Positions 1-8,356 of a DNA stretch of 64,000 nt are shown one piece after another (positions within the stretch are counted from its first letter, which is position 1; every line of letters starts with the position of its first letter). The position numbers and the translations under genes were made by a program. Source of the DNA: Pseudoflavitalea rhizosphaerae (lineage in GTDB: Bacteria; Bacteroidota; Bacteroidia; Chitinophagales; Chitinophagaceae); the NCBI RefSeq assembly GCF_003991355.1, contig NZ_RCSU01000013.1, positions 122,613 to 186,612 of the forward strand, in the 5' to 3' direction. The notes beneath the pieces are model-generated. The model was given only the letters and a program-made list of their open reading frames with translations, did no database searches and was not told the origin of the DNA.

Positions 1-563
1 CCGGTCCATTGGCAACGCCTGCTGCCGGGCCGGGATCTCCCTGCAGGTCTTTGCGATAGCCATTGGTTGGGTCAGCATGCCCGCCGGTAGTGGCAATGGA
101 TTTACCCGCCGTGAACACACGGGGACCAACAATTAATTTCTTATTGATAGCATTACGCAAAGCAATGTTTACACCACTGCCACCAAGATCACGCACAGAT
201 GTAAAGCCAGCCATCAATGTACGATTACTGAACATCACAGACTGAAAAGCATAATCGGCAGGATTCAATGTAAAAGTTTCCAGGTAACGGTTCGGATTGG
301 TCTCATGCTCCATGTGTACATGACAATCGATCAAACCCGGCATCACCGTGGACCGCTTCAGATCCATCACAATATCAGCACCGGTTCCGGCAACATAACC
401 CTTTTGTATATCCGAGATCTTATTCCCTTCAACGATGATGGTCTGTTCAGTACGCACTGAACCATTCTTTACATCTATCAGCCGGCCACAATGTAAGAGC
501 GTGCGCTGCGCAAACAATAATACAGGAATGAAAAACAGGAAAAGTAGAAACAGCTTTCTCATG
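1..563 (-). CDS. Secreted amidohydrolase (imidazolonepropionase-like), N-terminal part only
   Basis: The first 187 residues of a metal-dependent amidohydrolase are visible; the gene runs off the left edge. Residues 1-19 (MRKLFLLFLFFIPVLLFAQ) are a signal peptide, so the protein acts outside the cytoplasm. A short beta-strand domain follows (LIDVKNGSVRTEQTIIVEGN), then PGLIDCHVHMEHE with the HxH metal-binding pair that opens the TIM barrel of this superfamily, and later GFTSVRDLGG and TTGGHADP, typical of the imidazolonepropionase/Xaa-Pro dipeptidase branch. These enzymes hydrolyse cyclic amides or peptides; the substrate cannot be told from this fragment. It lies downstream of the peroxiredoxin on the same strand but is separated from it by a terminator-like hairpin. 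Confidence 0.85.
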
Positions 564-634
564 TAGCAGAAGATTGGTTTGTTCCCTTAAGATACTAATT
601 GCAGGGAGAAATCCTATGCCCGTTCAAACAAAAA

Positions 635-657
635 TCCCCTGCATCAAATGCAAGGGA
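635..657 (-). terminator. Rho-independent terminator after the peroxiredoxin gene
   Basis: A 10-bp stem with one mismatch and a 3-nt loop (635-644 with 648-657) is followed on the minus strand by a T-rich run (ATTTTTG). It lies about 60 nt past the stop of the peroxiredoxin gene and before the amidohydrolase start. Confidence 0.75.
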
Positions 658-716
658 CCCTGAATATTAAAAGCTACGGAACTACAGCCTGATTGTTGTT
701 GTTACAGTTATAACAA

Positions 717-1352
717 TTACAAGTTAGGCTGCGGTGTGTAGCGCAGGTACGGTTTTACCACATCAACTCCTTTGGGGAATTTCTTGATGGCATCTTCAGT
801 AGAAACTGCAGGCACCACAATTACATTCTCACCATTTTTCCAGTCGGCAGGCGTTGCTACGCTGTAGTTGGCGGTCAGTTGCAGAGAGTCAACCACGCGC
901 AGTACTTCGTAGAAATTCCTTCCGGTAGAAGCGGGGTAAGTGATCATCAGTTTCACTTTCTTATCAGGCCCGATCACAAAAAGAGAACGAACAGTGAAAG
1001 TTTCTGATGCGTTGGGGTGGATCATATCGTACAGCCCTGCTACTTCGCGGCTCTCATCAGCGATGATGGGAAAGCCCACGTTACAGTGCTGCGTTTCGTT
1101 GATATCTTTAACCCAGCCAAAGTGTTTGTCAAGCGGATCAACACTCACAGCCAGTACTTTTACATTGCGTTTTGCAAATTCCTCCTGCAGCAGTGCAGTC
1201 TTTCCCAGTTCGGTTGTACACACAGGCGTATAGTCGGCGGGGTGAGAAAAGAGGATGCCCCAGCCGTTGCCGAGGTATTCATAGAAGTCCAGGTCACCGG
1301 CAGTAGTCTTTGCCTTGAAGTTGGGAGCTATGTCTCCTAATCTTAAACTCAT
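717..1352 (-). CDS. 1-Cys peroxiredoxin (Prx6 family)
   Basis: This 211-residue cytoplasmic thiol peroxidase reduces hydrogen peroxide and alkyl hydroperoxides. The peroxidatic Cys is C45 in HPADYTPVCTTELG, the family motif. The long C-terminal part (PASTGRNFYEVLRVVDSLQL, then VKPYLRYTPQPNL) is characteristic of the Prx6/AhpC-TSA 1-Cys clade rather than of the shorter AhpC or BCP clades. No resolving Cys in the 2-Cys position is evident; another Cys lies in NETQHCNVGF. The start MSLRLGDIAPNF is the usual one for the family. The gene stands alone: dinB ends 126 nt upstream on the same strand, and a terminator follows. Confidence 0.93.
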   Translation of the reverse strand: MSLRLGDIAPNFKAKTTAGDLDFYEYLGNGWGILFSHPADYTPVCTTELGKTALLQEEFAKRNVKVLAVSVDPLDKHFGWVKDINETQHCNVGFPIIADESREVAGLYDMIHPNASETFTVRSLFVIGPDKKVKLMITYPASTGRNFYEVLRVVDSLQLTANYSVATPADWKNGENVIVVPAVSTEDAIKKFPKGVDVVKPYLRYTPQPNL

Positions 1353-1478
1353 AATTCAAACATTTATGGTTATTAAAATCTGTTAGCAGAAGGGTAACGA
1401 AGATACTGATATCCTACCAAAAAAGTAGACTAATTTGTTAATTCTCGAATTTGCTGTCAAAAGGTAAGAATTATTAGA

Positions 1479-2678
1479 TTACTCCGGGCGGCCGGGGAGA
1501 TGCGGATCGGAGCGCTGGGGCTTGTTTCCATTGGCTCCGGTGGCCTTGGAGATGGCGTTTTTCCCAAAGCGGTTCTTTACATCGTCGATGGCTTTATAGA
1601 GTTCGGTCTTTCGCTCCACATTGCTGAAAAGATTGGTCTGCACAGCTTCGCCGGTGAGTTCGCTGAGGCGAACACCCAGGAGCCGCACGGGAGTGCCTTT
1701 CCTCCAGAGTTTGTGGAAGAGGTCACGGGCCTGGGGCAGCAGCTCATCGTCATAAAAAGTGTAATCGATGCTCGTCTGGCGGGATGTGGTCTCAAAATCA
1801 GGGTAGCGGATCTTCACGGTGATGCAGCCAGCCATTTTATTGTCCTGCCGCAGTTCGTACGCTACTTTCTCTGTCATATGCACCAGCTCGGCCTCCAGCC
1901 TGCTGACGTCCGTGATATTCTCCTCGAAAGTGTTCTCTGTGGAAATGCTCTTGGCCTCATGATAAGGCGTTACCTCGCCATTATGGACGCCCTGGCTCTT
2001 CCACCACAGATCCCCTCCATATTTGCCGAAACGCTTTTCCAGGAGCTCTATGGGCGTTTCACTGAGATCTTTGATAGTGGTGATGCCGATGGCCTGCAGG
2101 GATTGCCAGGTCTGCTTTCCCACGCCATGGATCTTGTTCACGGTGAGGGGCGACAAGAAATCCTTTTCACGACCGAAAGGGATAAAAAGATAACCATTCG
2201 GTTTGGCGGCATCGGTGGCGATCTTGGCGATCATTTTGTTGGAGCCCAGTCCGAAGGAGATGGGAAGACCGGTGGTATCGATGATCTCCTGGCGGAGGTC
2301 GATTGTCCACTGGTAGGGCTGAAAGTATTTATCCATTCCGGTGAGATCGAGATAGAACTCGTCGATACTGGCTTTCTCGAAAAGCGGCGCCTTACCGGCA
2401 ATGATATTGGTAACGATGCGGGAATATTTGCTGTATTCGCCCCGGTGGCCTTTTACAACGATGGCTTGTGGACAAAGCCGCATGGCCGTTTTCATGGGCA
2501 TAGCCGAATGGATGCCGAATTTACGGGCCTCATAGGAACAGGCAGCCACCACTCCCCGCTCACGACCGCCTACCAGGATCGGCTTGCCTTTGAGGGTGGG
2601 GTCCAGCAGGCATTCCACCGATACGAAGAACGCATCGAGATCGAAGTGCGCAATGATCCTTTGTGGTGATTTTCCCAT
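1479..2678 (-). CDS. dinB: DNA polymerase IV (Y-family translesion polymerase)
   Basis: This 399-residue Y-family polymerase copies damaged templates with low fidelity. The palm carries both metal-binding motifs: AHFDLDAFFVS (D13, D15) near the N-terminus and SIDEFYLDL (D106, E107). The helix-hairpin-helix stretch NKIHGVGKQTWQSLQAIGI follows, then the little-finger domain. The C-terminus (NLFSNVERKTELYKAIDDV) is typical of long Pol IV enzymes, with a polar tail; a short beta-clamp peptide is plausible there but not clear. It is divergently arranged with the Crp-like regulator, only 27 nt between the two putative starts. No LexA-type operator was recognised in that gap. Confidence 0.95.
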   Translation of the reverse strand: MGKSPQRIIAHFDLDAFFVSVECLLDPTLKGKPILVGGRERGVVAACSYEARKFGIHSAMPMKTAMRLCPQAIVVKGHRGEYSKYSRIVTNIIAGKAPLFEKASIDEFYLDLTGMDKYFQPYQWTIDLRQEIIDTTGLPISFGLGSNKMIAKIATDAAKPNGYLFIPFGREKDFLSPLTVNKIHGVGKQTWQSLQAIGITTIKDLSETPIELLEKRFGKYGGDLWWKSQGVHNGEVTPYHEAKSISTENTFEENITDVSRLEAELVHMTEKVAYELRQDNKMAGCITVKIRYPDFETTSRQTSIDYTFYDDELLPQARDLFHKLWRKGTPVRLLGVRLSELTGEAVQTNLFSNVERKTELYKAIDDVKNRFGKNAISKATGANGNKPQRSDPHLPGRPE

Positions 2679-2705
2679 TTCTACTGCAAGTTACGCAATA
2701 GTGAA

Positions 2706-3311
2706 ATGTTTATTTTTGTTGAATTGGAAAACAATATCGAGATACTTAAACAGCATGTTTTTGCCATGCAGTCCCTGCCGGACCATGTTTGGGAACCTTT
2801 CGCCCGGATCTGGCAAACCGTTGAGTTCAAACGTAAGACAGTACTCACCATTGCCGGAGAAACGGAACGTCATCTCTACTTTGTACTGGACGGCGTGCAG
2901 CGCGCTTTTCATATGGACGATCATCATCCGGACGCCACCATCGTTTTCACCTATCCCTATTCCTTTGCAGGAGTAGCAGACAGCTTTCTAACGCAAACGC
3001 CCAGTCGATTTTTCTTCGAAACGCTTACCAGTAGCAAAATGCTGCGGACCTCGCACCAGCAGGTAAGACAGTTGACCGATAAACATCCCGAACTGATGGC
3101 ATGGATATTGAAAGCCACTGCCTTTGCACTTTCCGGAGTACTCGAACGCCAGGTGGAATTGCTGAAATTCAGCGCCGAAGAAAAATTTCGCATCCTCCTC
3201 AAACGCAGCCCTCATGTTCTACAAATCATTCCTCACAAATACCTCGCCTCCTATCTCGGCATCGATGCCAGCACATTCAGTAAATTGCTGAGCACTGTCC
3301 GCATCGAATAA
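2706..3311 (+). CDS. Crp/Fnr-family transcriptional regulator
   Basis: This is a 201-residue cytoplasmic regulator. Residues of about 25-115 form the cyclic-nucleotide-type beta-roll (FKRKTVLTIAGETERHLYFVLDGVQRAF), and the C-terminal 40 residues form a helix-turn-helix (IPHKYLASYLGIDASTFSKL). The effector is unknown; many Bacteroidota relatives have lost cAMP binding. The start is uncertain. A perfect -7-type box (TATTTTTG, 2711-2718) lies just inside the reading frame, so translation may begin at TTG 2724 or ATG 2766 instead, removing up to 20 residues that are not part of the core fold. It is divergent from dinB. A compound palindromic repeat and a hairpin follow the stop. Confidence 0.85.
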   Translation: MFIFVELENNIEILKQHVFAMQSLPDHVWEPFARIWQTVEFKRKTVLTIAGETERHLYFVLDGVQRAFHMDDHHPDATIVFTYPYSFAGVADSFLTQTPSRFFFETLTSSKMLRTSHQQVRQLTDKHPELMAWILKATAFALSGVLERQVELLKFSAEEKFRILLKRSPHVLQIIPHKYLASYLGIDASTFSKLLSTVRIE

Positions 3312-3328
3312 TTACTCAGCGTGTGCCT

Positions 3329-3377
3329 GTCGCTCGCCTCCGGCGAGTGACTTATATTTCTTCGCCTCCGGCGAAGC
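3329..3377. repeat. Compound palindromic intergenic repeat, copy 1 (partial)
   Basis: Left half of the dispersed repeat: a hairpin arm containing CTCGCCTCCGGCGAG, then a second hairpin TTCGCCTCCGGCGAA. The right arm is missing. It lies between the stop of the Crp-like gene and the next gene. Confidence 0.85.
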
Positions 3378-3384
3378 TCCTTTC

Positions 3385-3410
3385 AAAATCTTGGTGCAGA
3401 CCAAGATTTT
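3385..3410. terminator. Perfect hairpin downstream of the Crp-like gene
   Basis: An 11-bp perfect stem (AAAATCTTGGT with ACCAAGATTTT) and 4-nt loop. The stem ends in A/T tracts on both strands, so it could end transcription of the Crp-like gene in a simple bidirectional manner. It lies 41 nt before the next start. Confidence 0.6.
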
Positions 3411-3451
3411 CCGAACCGCCCCTTTCTAGCTTTGCTGTAAATAAGAGAAAA

Positions 3452-4042
3452 ATGAAAAAACTGAACAGCTCCAACACCCTCGAACTACTGGAAAACGATA
3501 CAAGACAGATCATTCTCAGCCTCCGTCAACTGCAACAGCAGGACCCGGAAGTGCTGCTGCAGGCACCGGCGCCCGGCAAATGGACCGTGGTTCAGGTTAT
3601 TGAGCATCTGAATACTTATGGCCGGTACTATCTTCCGCGGATCAAAAAGGCGATAGTGGAATCATCCGCCGGTTATGAACCTTCCTATAAACCCGGGTTC
3701 CTCGGTAATTACTTCGCCAATTCAATGCTGCCAGACAAGAACGGAATGATCAAAAACAAAATGAAGGCTTTCAAAAACCATATACCTTCTGTTGACTTAG
3801 ATAGTCATACCGTTCTGAATGAGTTTCTGAAACAGGAAGAAGAACTGTTGGTGTTATTGGAAAAAGCGAAAAAAGTTCCACTTGGTAAGATACGTATCCC
3901 TATTTCAATTGCATCATTCATCAAACTGAAATTAGGTGATACTTTCAGGTTCTTCATCGCGCATCATCAAAGACATTTTGTACAGATCAGCAATATTCTG
4001 ATTACTCTGGGTGCCGGCAGTCGCTCGCGTCCCCGCGAGTGA
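3452..4042 (+). CDS. DinB-superfamily (DinB_2 / YfiT-like) protein
   Basis: A 196-residue protein of the DinB four-helix-bundle superfamily, which is unrelated to DNA polymerase IV. APGKWTVVQVIEHLNTYGRYY carries the first conserved His of the putative metal site, and FRFFIAHHQRHFVQISNIL carries the paired C-terminal His residues. Members include metal-dependent thiol S-transferases; the substrate here is unknown. The ATG at 3452 is chosen because the upstream extension of the frame is read through a repeat and hairpin. The last residues (AGSRSRPRE) and the stop codon are encoded by the left arm of a palindromic repeat, so the C-terminus looks recently altered by repeat insertion. Confidence 0.8.
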   Translation: MKKLNSSNTLELLENDTRQIILSLRQLQQQDPEVLLQAPAPGKWTVVQVIEHLNTYGRYYLPRIKKAIVESSAGYEPSYKPGFLGNYFANSMLPDKNGMIKNKMKAFKNHIPSVDLDSHTVLNEFLKQEEELLVLLEKAKKVPLGKIRIPISIASFIKLKLGDTFRFFIAHHQRHFVQISNILITLGAGSRSRPRE

Positions 4043-4130
4043 CTTATGTTTGTTCGCCTCCGGCGAACACTGTGTCGCCGGAGGCGACGGAATAAAAGTC
4101 ACTCGCGGGGACGCGAGCGACTGCCGGCAC
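4011..4130. repeat. Compound palindromic intergenic repeat, copy 2 (complete)
   Basis: The most perfect copy: outer arms 4011-4045 and 4096-4130 are exact 35-bp inverted repeats. Each arm also contains its own hairpin (CTCGCG...CGCGAG). Inner hairpins TTCGCCTCCGGCGAA and TCGCCGGAGGCGA pair with each other as well. It sits between two convergent genes and supplies the stop codon of the upstream one. Confidence 0.95.
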
Positions 4131-4162
4131 GCTGAACTTCCAGTAGTTCTCCTGCACAGCTA

Positions 4163-6301
4163 TCACTCTCCCATCCTTCTTGATTCCACTTCCACTCCGC
4201 TTCTGCGACCGCTGTTCACTTTTACATTTTTATTGCCAAACCTCCAGGTGAAGGCAAGTTTCACAAAGCGGCTCTCCATCTTGTTGCGGTTGTAAGAGCT
4301 CACGCCAAATCCTTTCACATCAAATACCGATACATTGGTATTGAACAGATCGGAAACATTCAGGACCACCGTTGCCTGGTTGTTGAACAATGATTTACTT
4401 ACACCCGCATCCATCGTGAATACAGAGTTGATACGGTATGCGCCGATTATCATCGGGCTGGTATAAGAGCCGAACAGCTCAGCCTTGAAACCTTTCGGCA
4501 ACAACAACATATGCTGGCTGGTGATATTGGCAGTGACAATACCTTCATTCTGATCCGGATCAGCCGTATTGTATTTGCAATACATCGCATTCACTGTATT
4601 GGTGATATTCCATTTTTTGCGCAGCCAGGAAATGGAATGCGATACAGTGGCATTCAGCATATCTCCGGTACCAAGATTCTCAGACCGACTGATCACGGAA
4701 CCAGGCAATGCACCAGGGCGATACACTTCAGACAAGGCATCCATATAATGTGTGTAACCGATGGAACTGAACAACTCGTTCTTAAAACTGTGCGATATCT
4801 CAATTGCATGTGCAATACTCGGCCTGATCTCAGGGTTGCCCTCATAATAACTGTACTGGGAACGGAAAACGATAAAAGGATTCACCACGTCAAATTTGAA
4901 TCGCCGGATGCTCTTACGATAGCTCAGGCTCAACTCATTCTTTTCATCAGCGGTGTAAGCAATGTTCACTGTAGGAAATACATTGAAATAATCCCGGCTG
5001 CTCTTTTTGTTCCAGGTAACCAGATTACCTCTCGTTTCTGTTTCTTCCACGCGCAAACCGGCCTGTACACTGTATTTTCCCATTTGCTTCCCCGCGTTCA
5101 CATAAGCAGCGTAAATATTTTCCTGGTAGATGAAATGATTGGTACGGCTACTGTCGGTGATCCATTTGTTGCTCAACATCTCTTCCCACAAAACATCATT
5201 GTCAGTTCTGGTGAAAGTGGATCTCAATCCTGTTTCAATCCTGGCAAATTTGGTGGGCAATGCATAATCGATGGAAATGGATTGCACCCTGTTGGTGGCC
5301 GGCGACTGATCACGCAGGTCATAGGGAGTTTGACATTCTTCCCCTTTTGTATCATAATAGCGTGTGATGAAATCATCATTCCATTTTTTATCGTACACAA
5401 AATGATCTGCATTCACAGACAGGGAAGCGCCTTTCGCATTGATGGCCCATCTGTAAAAAAGATTTACGGAAGGTGTGCTGATGCGGGAATACGCGTTGCG
5501 ACCGGTAGTTACAACTGAATCGGTTATAGATGAATGATTGAAAGATCCAGCTTCATTGATGGCAATGCCGCCTTTCACCATCAGGCCAATAGTATGTTTA
5601 GGGTCGATACTGTATTCCAGTCCGGCTTTCAGGAAATGACTGCTGTTCTCTCCCACGCGATGGGTATTATCGAGGAGACGGTCTTTTGAAGTAAGCGCAC
5701 GGCTGGTGAAAGCATCGCTGTATGTTTTCGTGTAACGATAATCGTAACTACCCCAGGCATTGATCTGTTGATTACGATAATTGAGTGAGCCGCCAAGATT
5801 ATAACGCCCATAGCGTCCGGCGCCTGCTCCGGCAGTAAGCGTTCCATTTGTACCGAATTTCAGGCTCTTGGTGGTAACGATATTGATCACGGCGCCACCG
5901 GTAGCGTCATATCGTGCTGGCGGATTGGAGATCAGTTCAACTGTACTGATGGTATTGGCCGGCATGCTGCCGAGGAAATTACGGAGCTCCTCTCCTTCGA
6001 GATGACTGAGGTGGCCATCCAGCAGCACCACAATCTTCTTTCCACGGAAGGAAAGCGCTCCATTCTGATCGATGATACCAGGACCGCGTTTGATCACCTC
6101 CCAGGCATTGCTGCTGGCAGCGATGGGGCTGCCCGCAATATTCAGCACCACTTTGTCGCCTTTCTGTGAAACGAAAGGTTTGGCGGCGGTAACGGTTACG
6201 GCAGATAAATTCTTTGCAACAGGTTTGCTGCTATCCTGGCTTTGTGCATTTGTTGCCAGTGAAAAAATGGACAGGGCTAATATGATGGTAAAGGTCCTCA
6301 T
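4163..6301 (-). CDS. Outer-membrane beta-barrel protein (TonB-receptor-like plug and barrel)
   Basis: A 712-residue outer-membrane protein. MRTFTIILALSIFSLATNAQ is a signal peptide, which is why ATG 6301 is preferred over the in-frame ATG 6334. A plug-like domain follows (about 40-140: KGDKVVLNIAGSPIAASSNAWEVIKR, then VELISNPPARYDATGGAVIN), then a long barrel rich in alternating aromatic strands, as in the OMP_b-brl_3 family common in Bacteroidota. It lacks an obvious N-terminal carboxypeptidase-like domain that many relatives have. There is no SusD partner nearby. The cargo is unknown. It is divergent from the LytS-like kinase, whose signalling could plausibly concern the envelope. Confidence 0.85.
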   Translation of the reverse strand: MRTFTIILALSIFSLATNAQSQDSSKPVAKNLSAVTVTAAKPFVSQKGDKVVLNIAGSPIAASSNAWEVIKRGPGIIDQNGALSFRGKKIVVLLDGHLSHLEGEELRNFLGSMPANTISTVELISNPPARYDATGGAVINIVTTKSLKFGTNGTLTAGAGAGRYGRYNLGGSLNYRNQQINAWGSYDYRYTKTYSDAFTSRALTSKDRLLDNTHRVGENSSHFLKAGLEYSIDPKHTIGLMVKGGIAINEAGSFNHSSITDSVVTTGRNAYSRISTPSVNLFYRWAINAKGASLSVNADHFVYDKKWNDDFITRYYDTKGEECQTPYDLRDQSPATNRVQSISIDYALPTKFARIETGLRSTFTRTDNDVLWEEMLSNKWITDSSRTNHFIYQENIYAAYVNAGKQMGKYSVQAGLRVEETETRGNLVTWNKKSSRDYFNVFPTVNIAYTADEKNELSLSYRKSIRRFKFDVVNPFIVFRSQYSYYEGNPEIRPSIAHAIEISHSFKNELFSSIGYTHYMDALSEVYRPGALPGSVISRSENLGTGDMLNATVSHSISWLRKKWNITNTVNAMYCKYNTADPDQNEGIVTANITSQHMLLLPKGFKAELFGSYTSPMIIGAYRINSVFTMDAGVSKSLFNNQATVVLNVSDLFNTNVSVFDVKGFGVSSYNRNKMESRFVKLAFTWRFGNKNVKVNSGRRSGVEVESRRMGE

Positions 6302-6338
6302 ATGCGTTTGTTTTATTTTGATTGTGTTGATCATGAAG

Positions 6339-6368
6339 CAAACCTACTATGCCGGCCCCGCGGGGAAA
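6339..6368 (-). promoter_or_regulatory. Bacteroidota-type promoter for the outer-membrane barrel gene
   Basis: On the minus strand an exact -7 box TAGGTTTG (6339-6346) follows TTTC (6365-6368) with 18 nt between, matching the TTTG/TAnnTTTG consensus in all but one base. Transcription would start near 6334, giving a leader of about 30 nt to ATG 6301. Confidence 0.6.
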
Positions 6369-6508
6369 AGGCAGCTTCGGCAAGCAGGTGTTGCCGCTCT
6401 GCGAAATTGAACGGTACGGATTTCGTCGAAGGAATTTCCGATCTTGTCGAAACGGACCCGGTGCAAGCAGCTTAAATTGTAGTCTTGCCGGTCAACATCA
6501 AACTCAAT

Positions 6509-7633
6509 ATGAACGCAATCACCACTACCCAACGCAGCCGGTTCCCGCTGGTCTTTGAGCTTATGGTTTGGCTGATCTATGTTTGCCTGTATAAATATTC
6601 TTTTTTCCTGGATCAGGGCCATCTTCCCAATCCACATTTCGATAATTTTCCCTGGCCGCAACTGATCATCTATTCCATTGCTATGACCTTGTACACTATT
6701 CCATTTTACAGGATCATCGCTCCGAAACTGTTGCTGGCAAAACGTTATGGATTCCTGGTGCTGACTATCATCCTGTATTTCTGGATACTGCTGAAGCTCA
6801 ACAACTGGCTGGTGACCTGGATCTTCCAGGCATTGCACCCTTCCGGTGACCTGGGACTCTACTATCAGCAACAACATGCCATTGCATCAGATAAGCTCAG
6901 GTATCTTTTCGGATGGGCGCCCAATACTTTATTGACTGACCTGCTCGCTTTCATGTCAGTAGCCTTCATGCGCTATGCATTCGAAAATGAAAAAAAGAAA
7001 TTCCTGCTGGAGCGTGATAACCTGGTATTGCAACTGGAATCCCTGAAAGCCCAGCTGCATCCCCATTTCCTGTTCAATACGCTCAACAGTATTTACGGCA
7101 TGAGCCTTACCGGTAATAAAGACACCCCTTCTTACATTCTCCGGCTTTCGGAAATGATGCGGTATATTTTGTATGATTGCCAGCAACATTTCGTGTCATT
7201 GGAAAAAGACATTGCTTTTATCGAAAACTATGTGGCCATGGAAAAAGCGAGATATCCCGAAGCAGATATTTCATTCTTAATAAAAGGAAATGCCGGTGGG
7301 CAGCAGATCGTACCCTTGCTGTTCATCCAGTTTATCGAGAACAGCTTCAAACATGGTGCGCACCGCGTTACTGAAAACGGCTACATTCATGGCTCGTTGG
7401 AATTGAAAGACGGGCGGCTTCATTTCCATCTCGTGAATGATGTACTGCCTCCACAAACGCTGCAAGCCACCATTCCACATGCGAAGGAAGGAACAAACTA
7501 TGGCGGCATCGGTATTCAGAATGTGCAGAAAAGATTGGAACTCATTTATCCTAACCGGCATAAGATGAGTATCAAAAAAGAAGAGGACCAATACGAAGTA
7601 AATATCGATATCTTGTTATCAACTGTCTCATAA
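6509..7633 (+). CDS. LytS-like sensor histidine kinase
   Basis: A 374-residue membrane kinase of the LytS/YehU type (His_kinase domain). About four transmembrane helices lie within residues 12-160, a short linker coiled coil follows (FENEKKKFLLERDNLVLQLE), then the H-box LKAQLHPHFLFNTLNSIYGM with the likely phospho-accepting H186, and the N-box QFIENSFKHG of the ATPase domain; GGIGIQNVQKRLELIYP is the G-box. It should phosphorylate the LytTR regulator encoded 24 nt downstream. No periplasmic sensing domain of note is present, so the signal is probably sensed in or at the membrane. ATG 6509 is taken as start; an in-frame TTG lies 24 nt upstream. Confidence 0.92.
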   Translation: MNAITTTQRSRFPLVFELMVWLIYVCLYKYSFFLDQGHLPNPHFDNFPWPQLIIYSIAMTLYTIPFYRIIAPKLLLAKRYGFLVLTIILYFWILLKLNNWLVTWIFQALHPSGDLGLYYQQQHAIASDKLRYLFGWAPNTLLTDLLAFMSVAFMRYAFENEKKKFLLERDNLVLQLESLKAQLHPHFLFNTLNSIYGMSLTGNKDTPSYILRLSEMMRYILYDCQQHFVSLEKDIAFIENYVAMEKARYPEADISFLIKGNAGGQQIVPLLFIQFIENSFKHGAHRVTENGYIHGSLELKDGRLHFHLVNDVLPPQTLQATIPHAKEGTNYGGIGIQNVQKRLELIYPNRHKMSIKKEEDQYEVNIDILLSTVS

Positions 7634-7657
7634 ACCTTAAGCATACCCGAAAAACTT

Positions 7658-8356
7658 ATGATCAAATGCCTGATCTGCGACGATGAACTGATGGCCCACC
7701 AGATCCTGGAGGCTTATATCCTGCAAACACCAGGACTGGTACTGGTGGCCAAATGCCGCAATGCACTGGAAGCTTTTGCCAAACTGGAGCAGCAAAGCGT
7801 TGACCTAATTTTCCTGGACATCGAGATGCCACTGGTGAATGGTATCAATTTTCTAAAAACGCTCAATAACCCGCCCAAAGTGATCTTCACAACTGCCTAT
7901 TCCGATCATGCGCTGGAGAGTTATGAATTGAATGCGGTGGATTACCTGCTGAAGCCATTCTCACCGGAACGCTTTGCCAAAGCCGTGGAAAAAGCGAAAG
8001 CCCTGATCGGGGCGGGTGGTAATACTTCGGAAAAACAGGAAGAGACAGGCGCACTGGTGATTAAGGAAAAAGATGGGCTCATCCGTGTGCAACACAACCA
8101 GATCCTTTATATCGAAGCATCGAAGGACTATATGAAGATTGTGACCAATGAGAAAACCTACCTGGTGCATATCACGATGAAAAAGCTGGAAGAATCTTTA
8201 CCGGCCAATCAATTTGTGAGGACCCATAAATCCTTTATGGTGGCGCTGAAAGCCATCCGGATGCTGAAGCCAGAGGAGCTGGTGCTCACCAACAATGCAG
8301 TGGTGCCGGTTAGCATCAATTACCGGGATATAGTTGCGGAGAAGTTCAAATCCTGA
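7658..8356 (+). CDS. LytTR-family response regulator
   Basis: A 232-residue DNA-binding response regulator. The receiver domain (1-120) has the acid pair D8/D9, the phospho-acceptor D54 in IFLDIEMPLVNG and the conserved K99 in DYLLKPF. Residues 135-230 form a LytTR domain (IKEKDGLIRVQHNQILYIEA, FVRTHKSFMVAL). It is the partner of the kinase just upstream, in the same operon. Such pairs in Bacteroidota often control envelope or polysaccharide functions, but the targets are not shown here. Its stop codon TGA abuts the stop codon of rimM on the other strand with no base between them. Confidence 0.93.
   Translation: MIKCLICDDELMAHQILEAYILQTPGLVLVAKCRNALEAFAKLEQQSVDLIFLDIEMPLVNGINFLKTLNNPPKVIFTTAYSDHALESYELNAVDYLLKPFSPERFAKAVEKAKALIGAGGNTSEKQEETGALVIKEKDGLIRVQHNQILYIEASKDYMKIVTNEKTYLVHITMKKLEESLPANQFVRTHKSFMVALKAIRMLKPEELVLTNNAVVPVSINYRDIVAEKFKS

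Noticed and set aside
1500..2669. A 389-codon open frame on the plus strand opposite dinB
   Set aside because: It is the antisense shadow of a clear DNA polymerase IV gene; its translation shows no domain.
4511..5518. A 335-codon plus-strand frame opposite the outer-membrane barrel
   Set aside because: Antisense shadow; the minus-strand frame has a signal peptide and barrel sequence.
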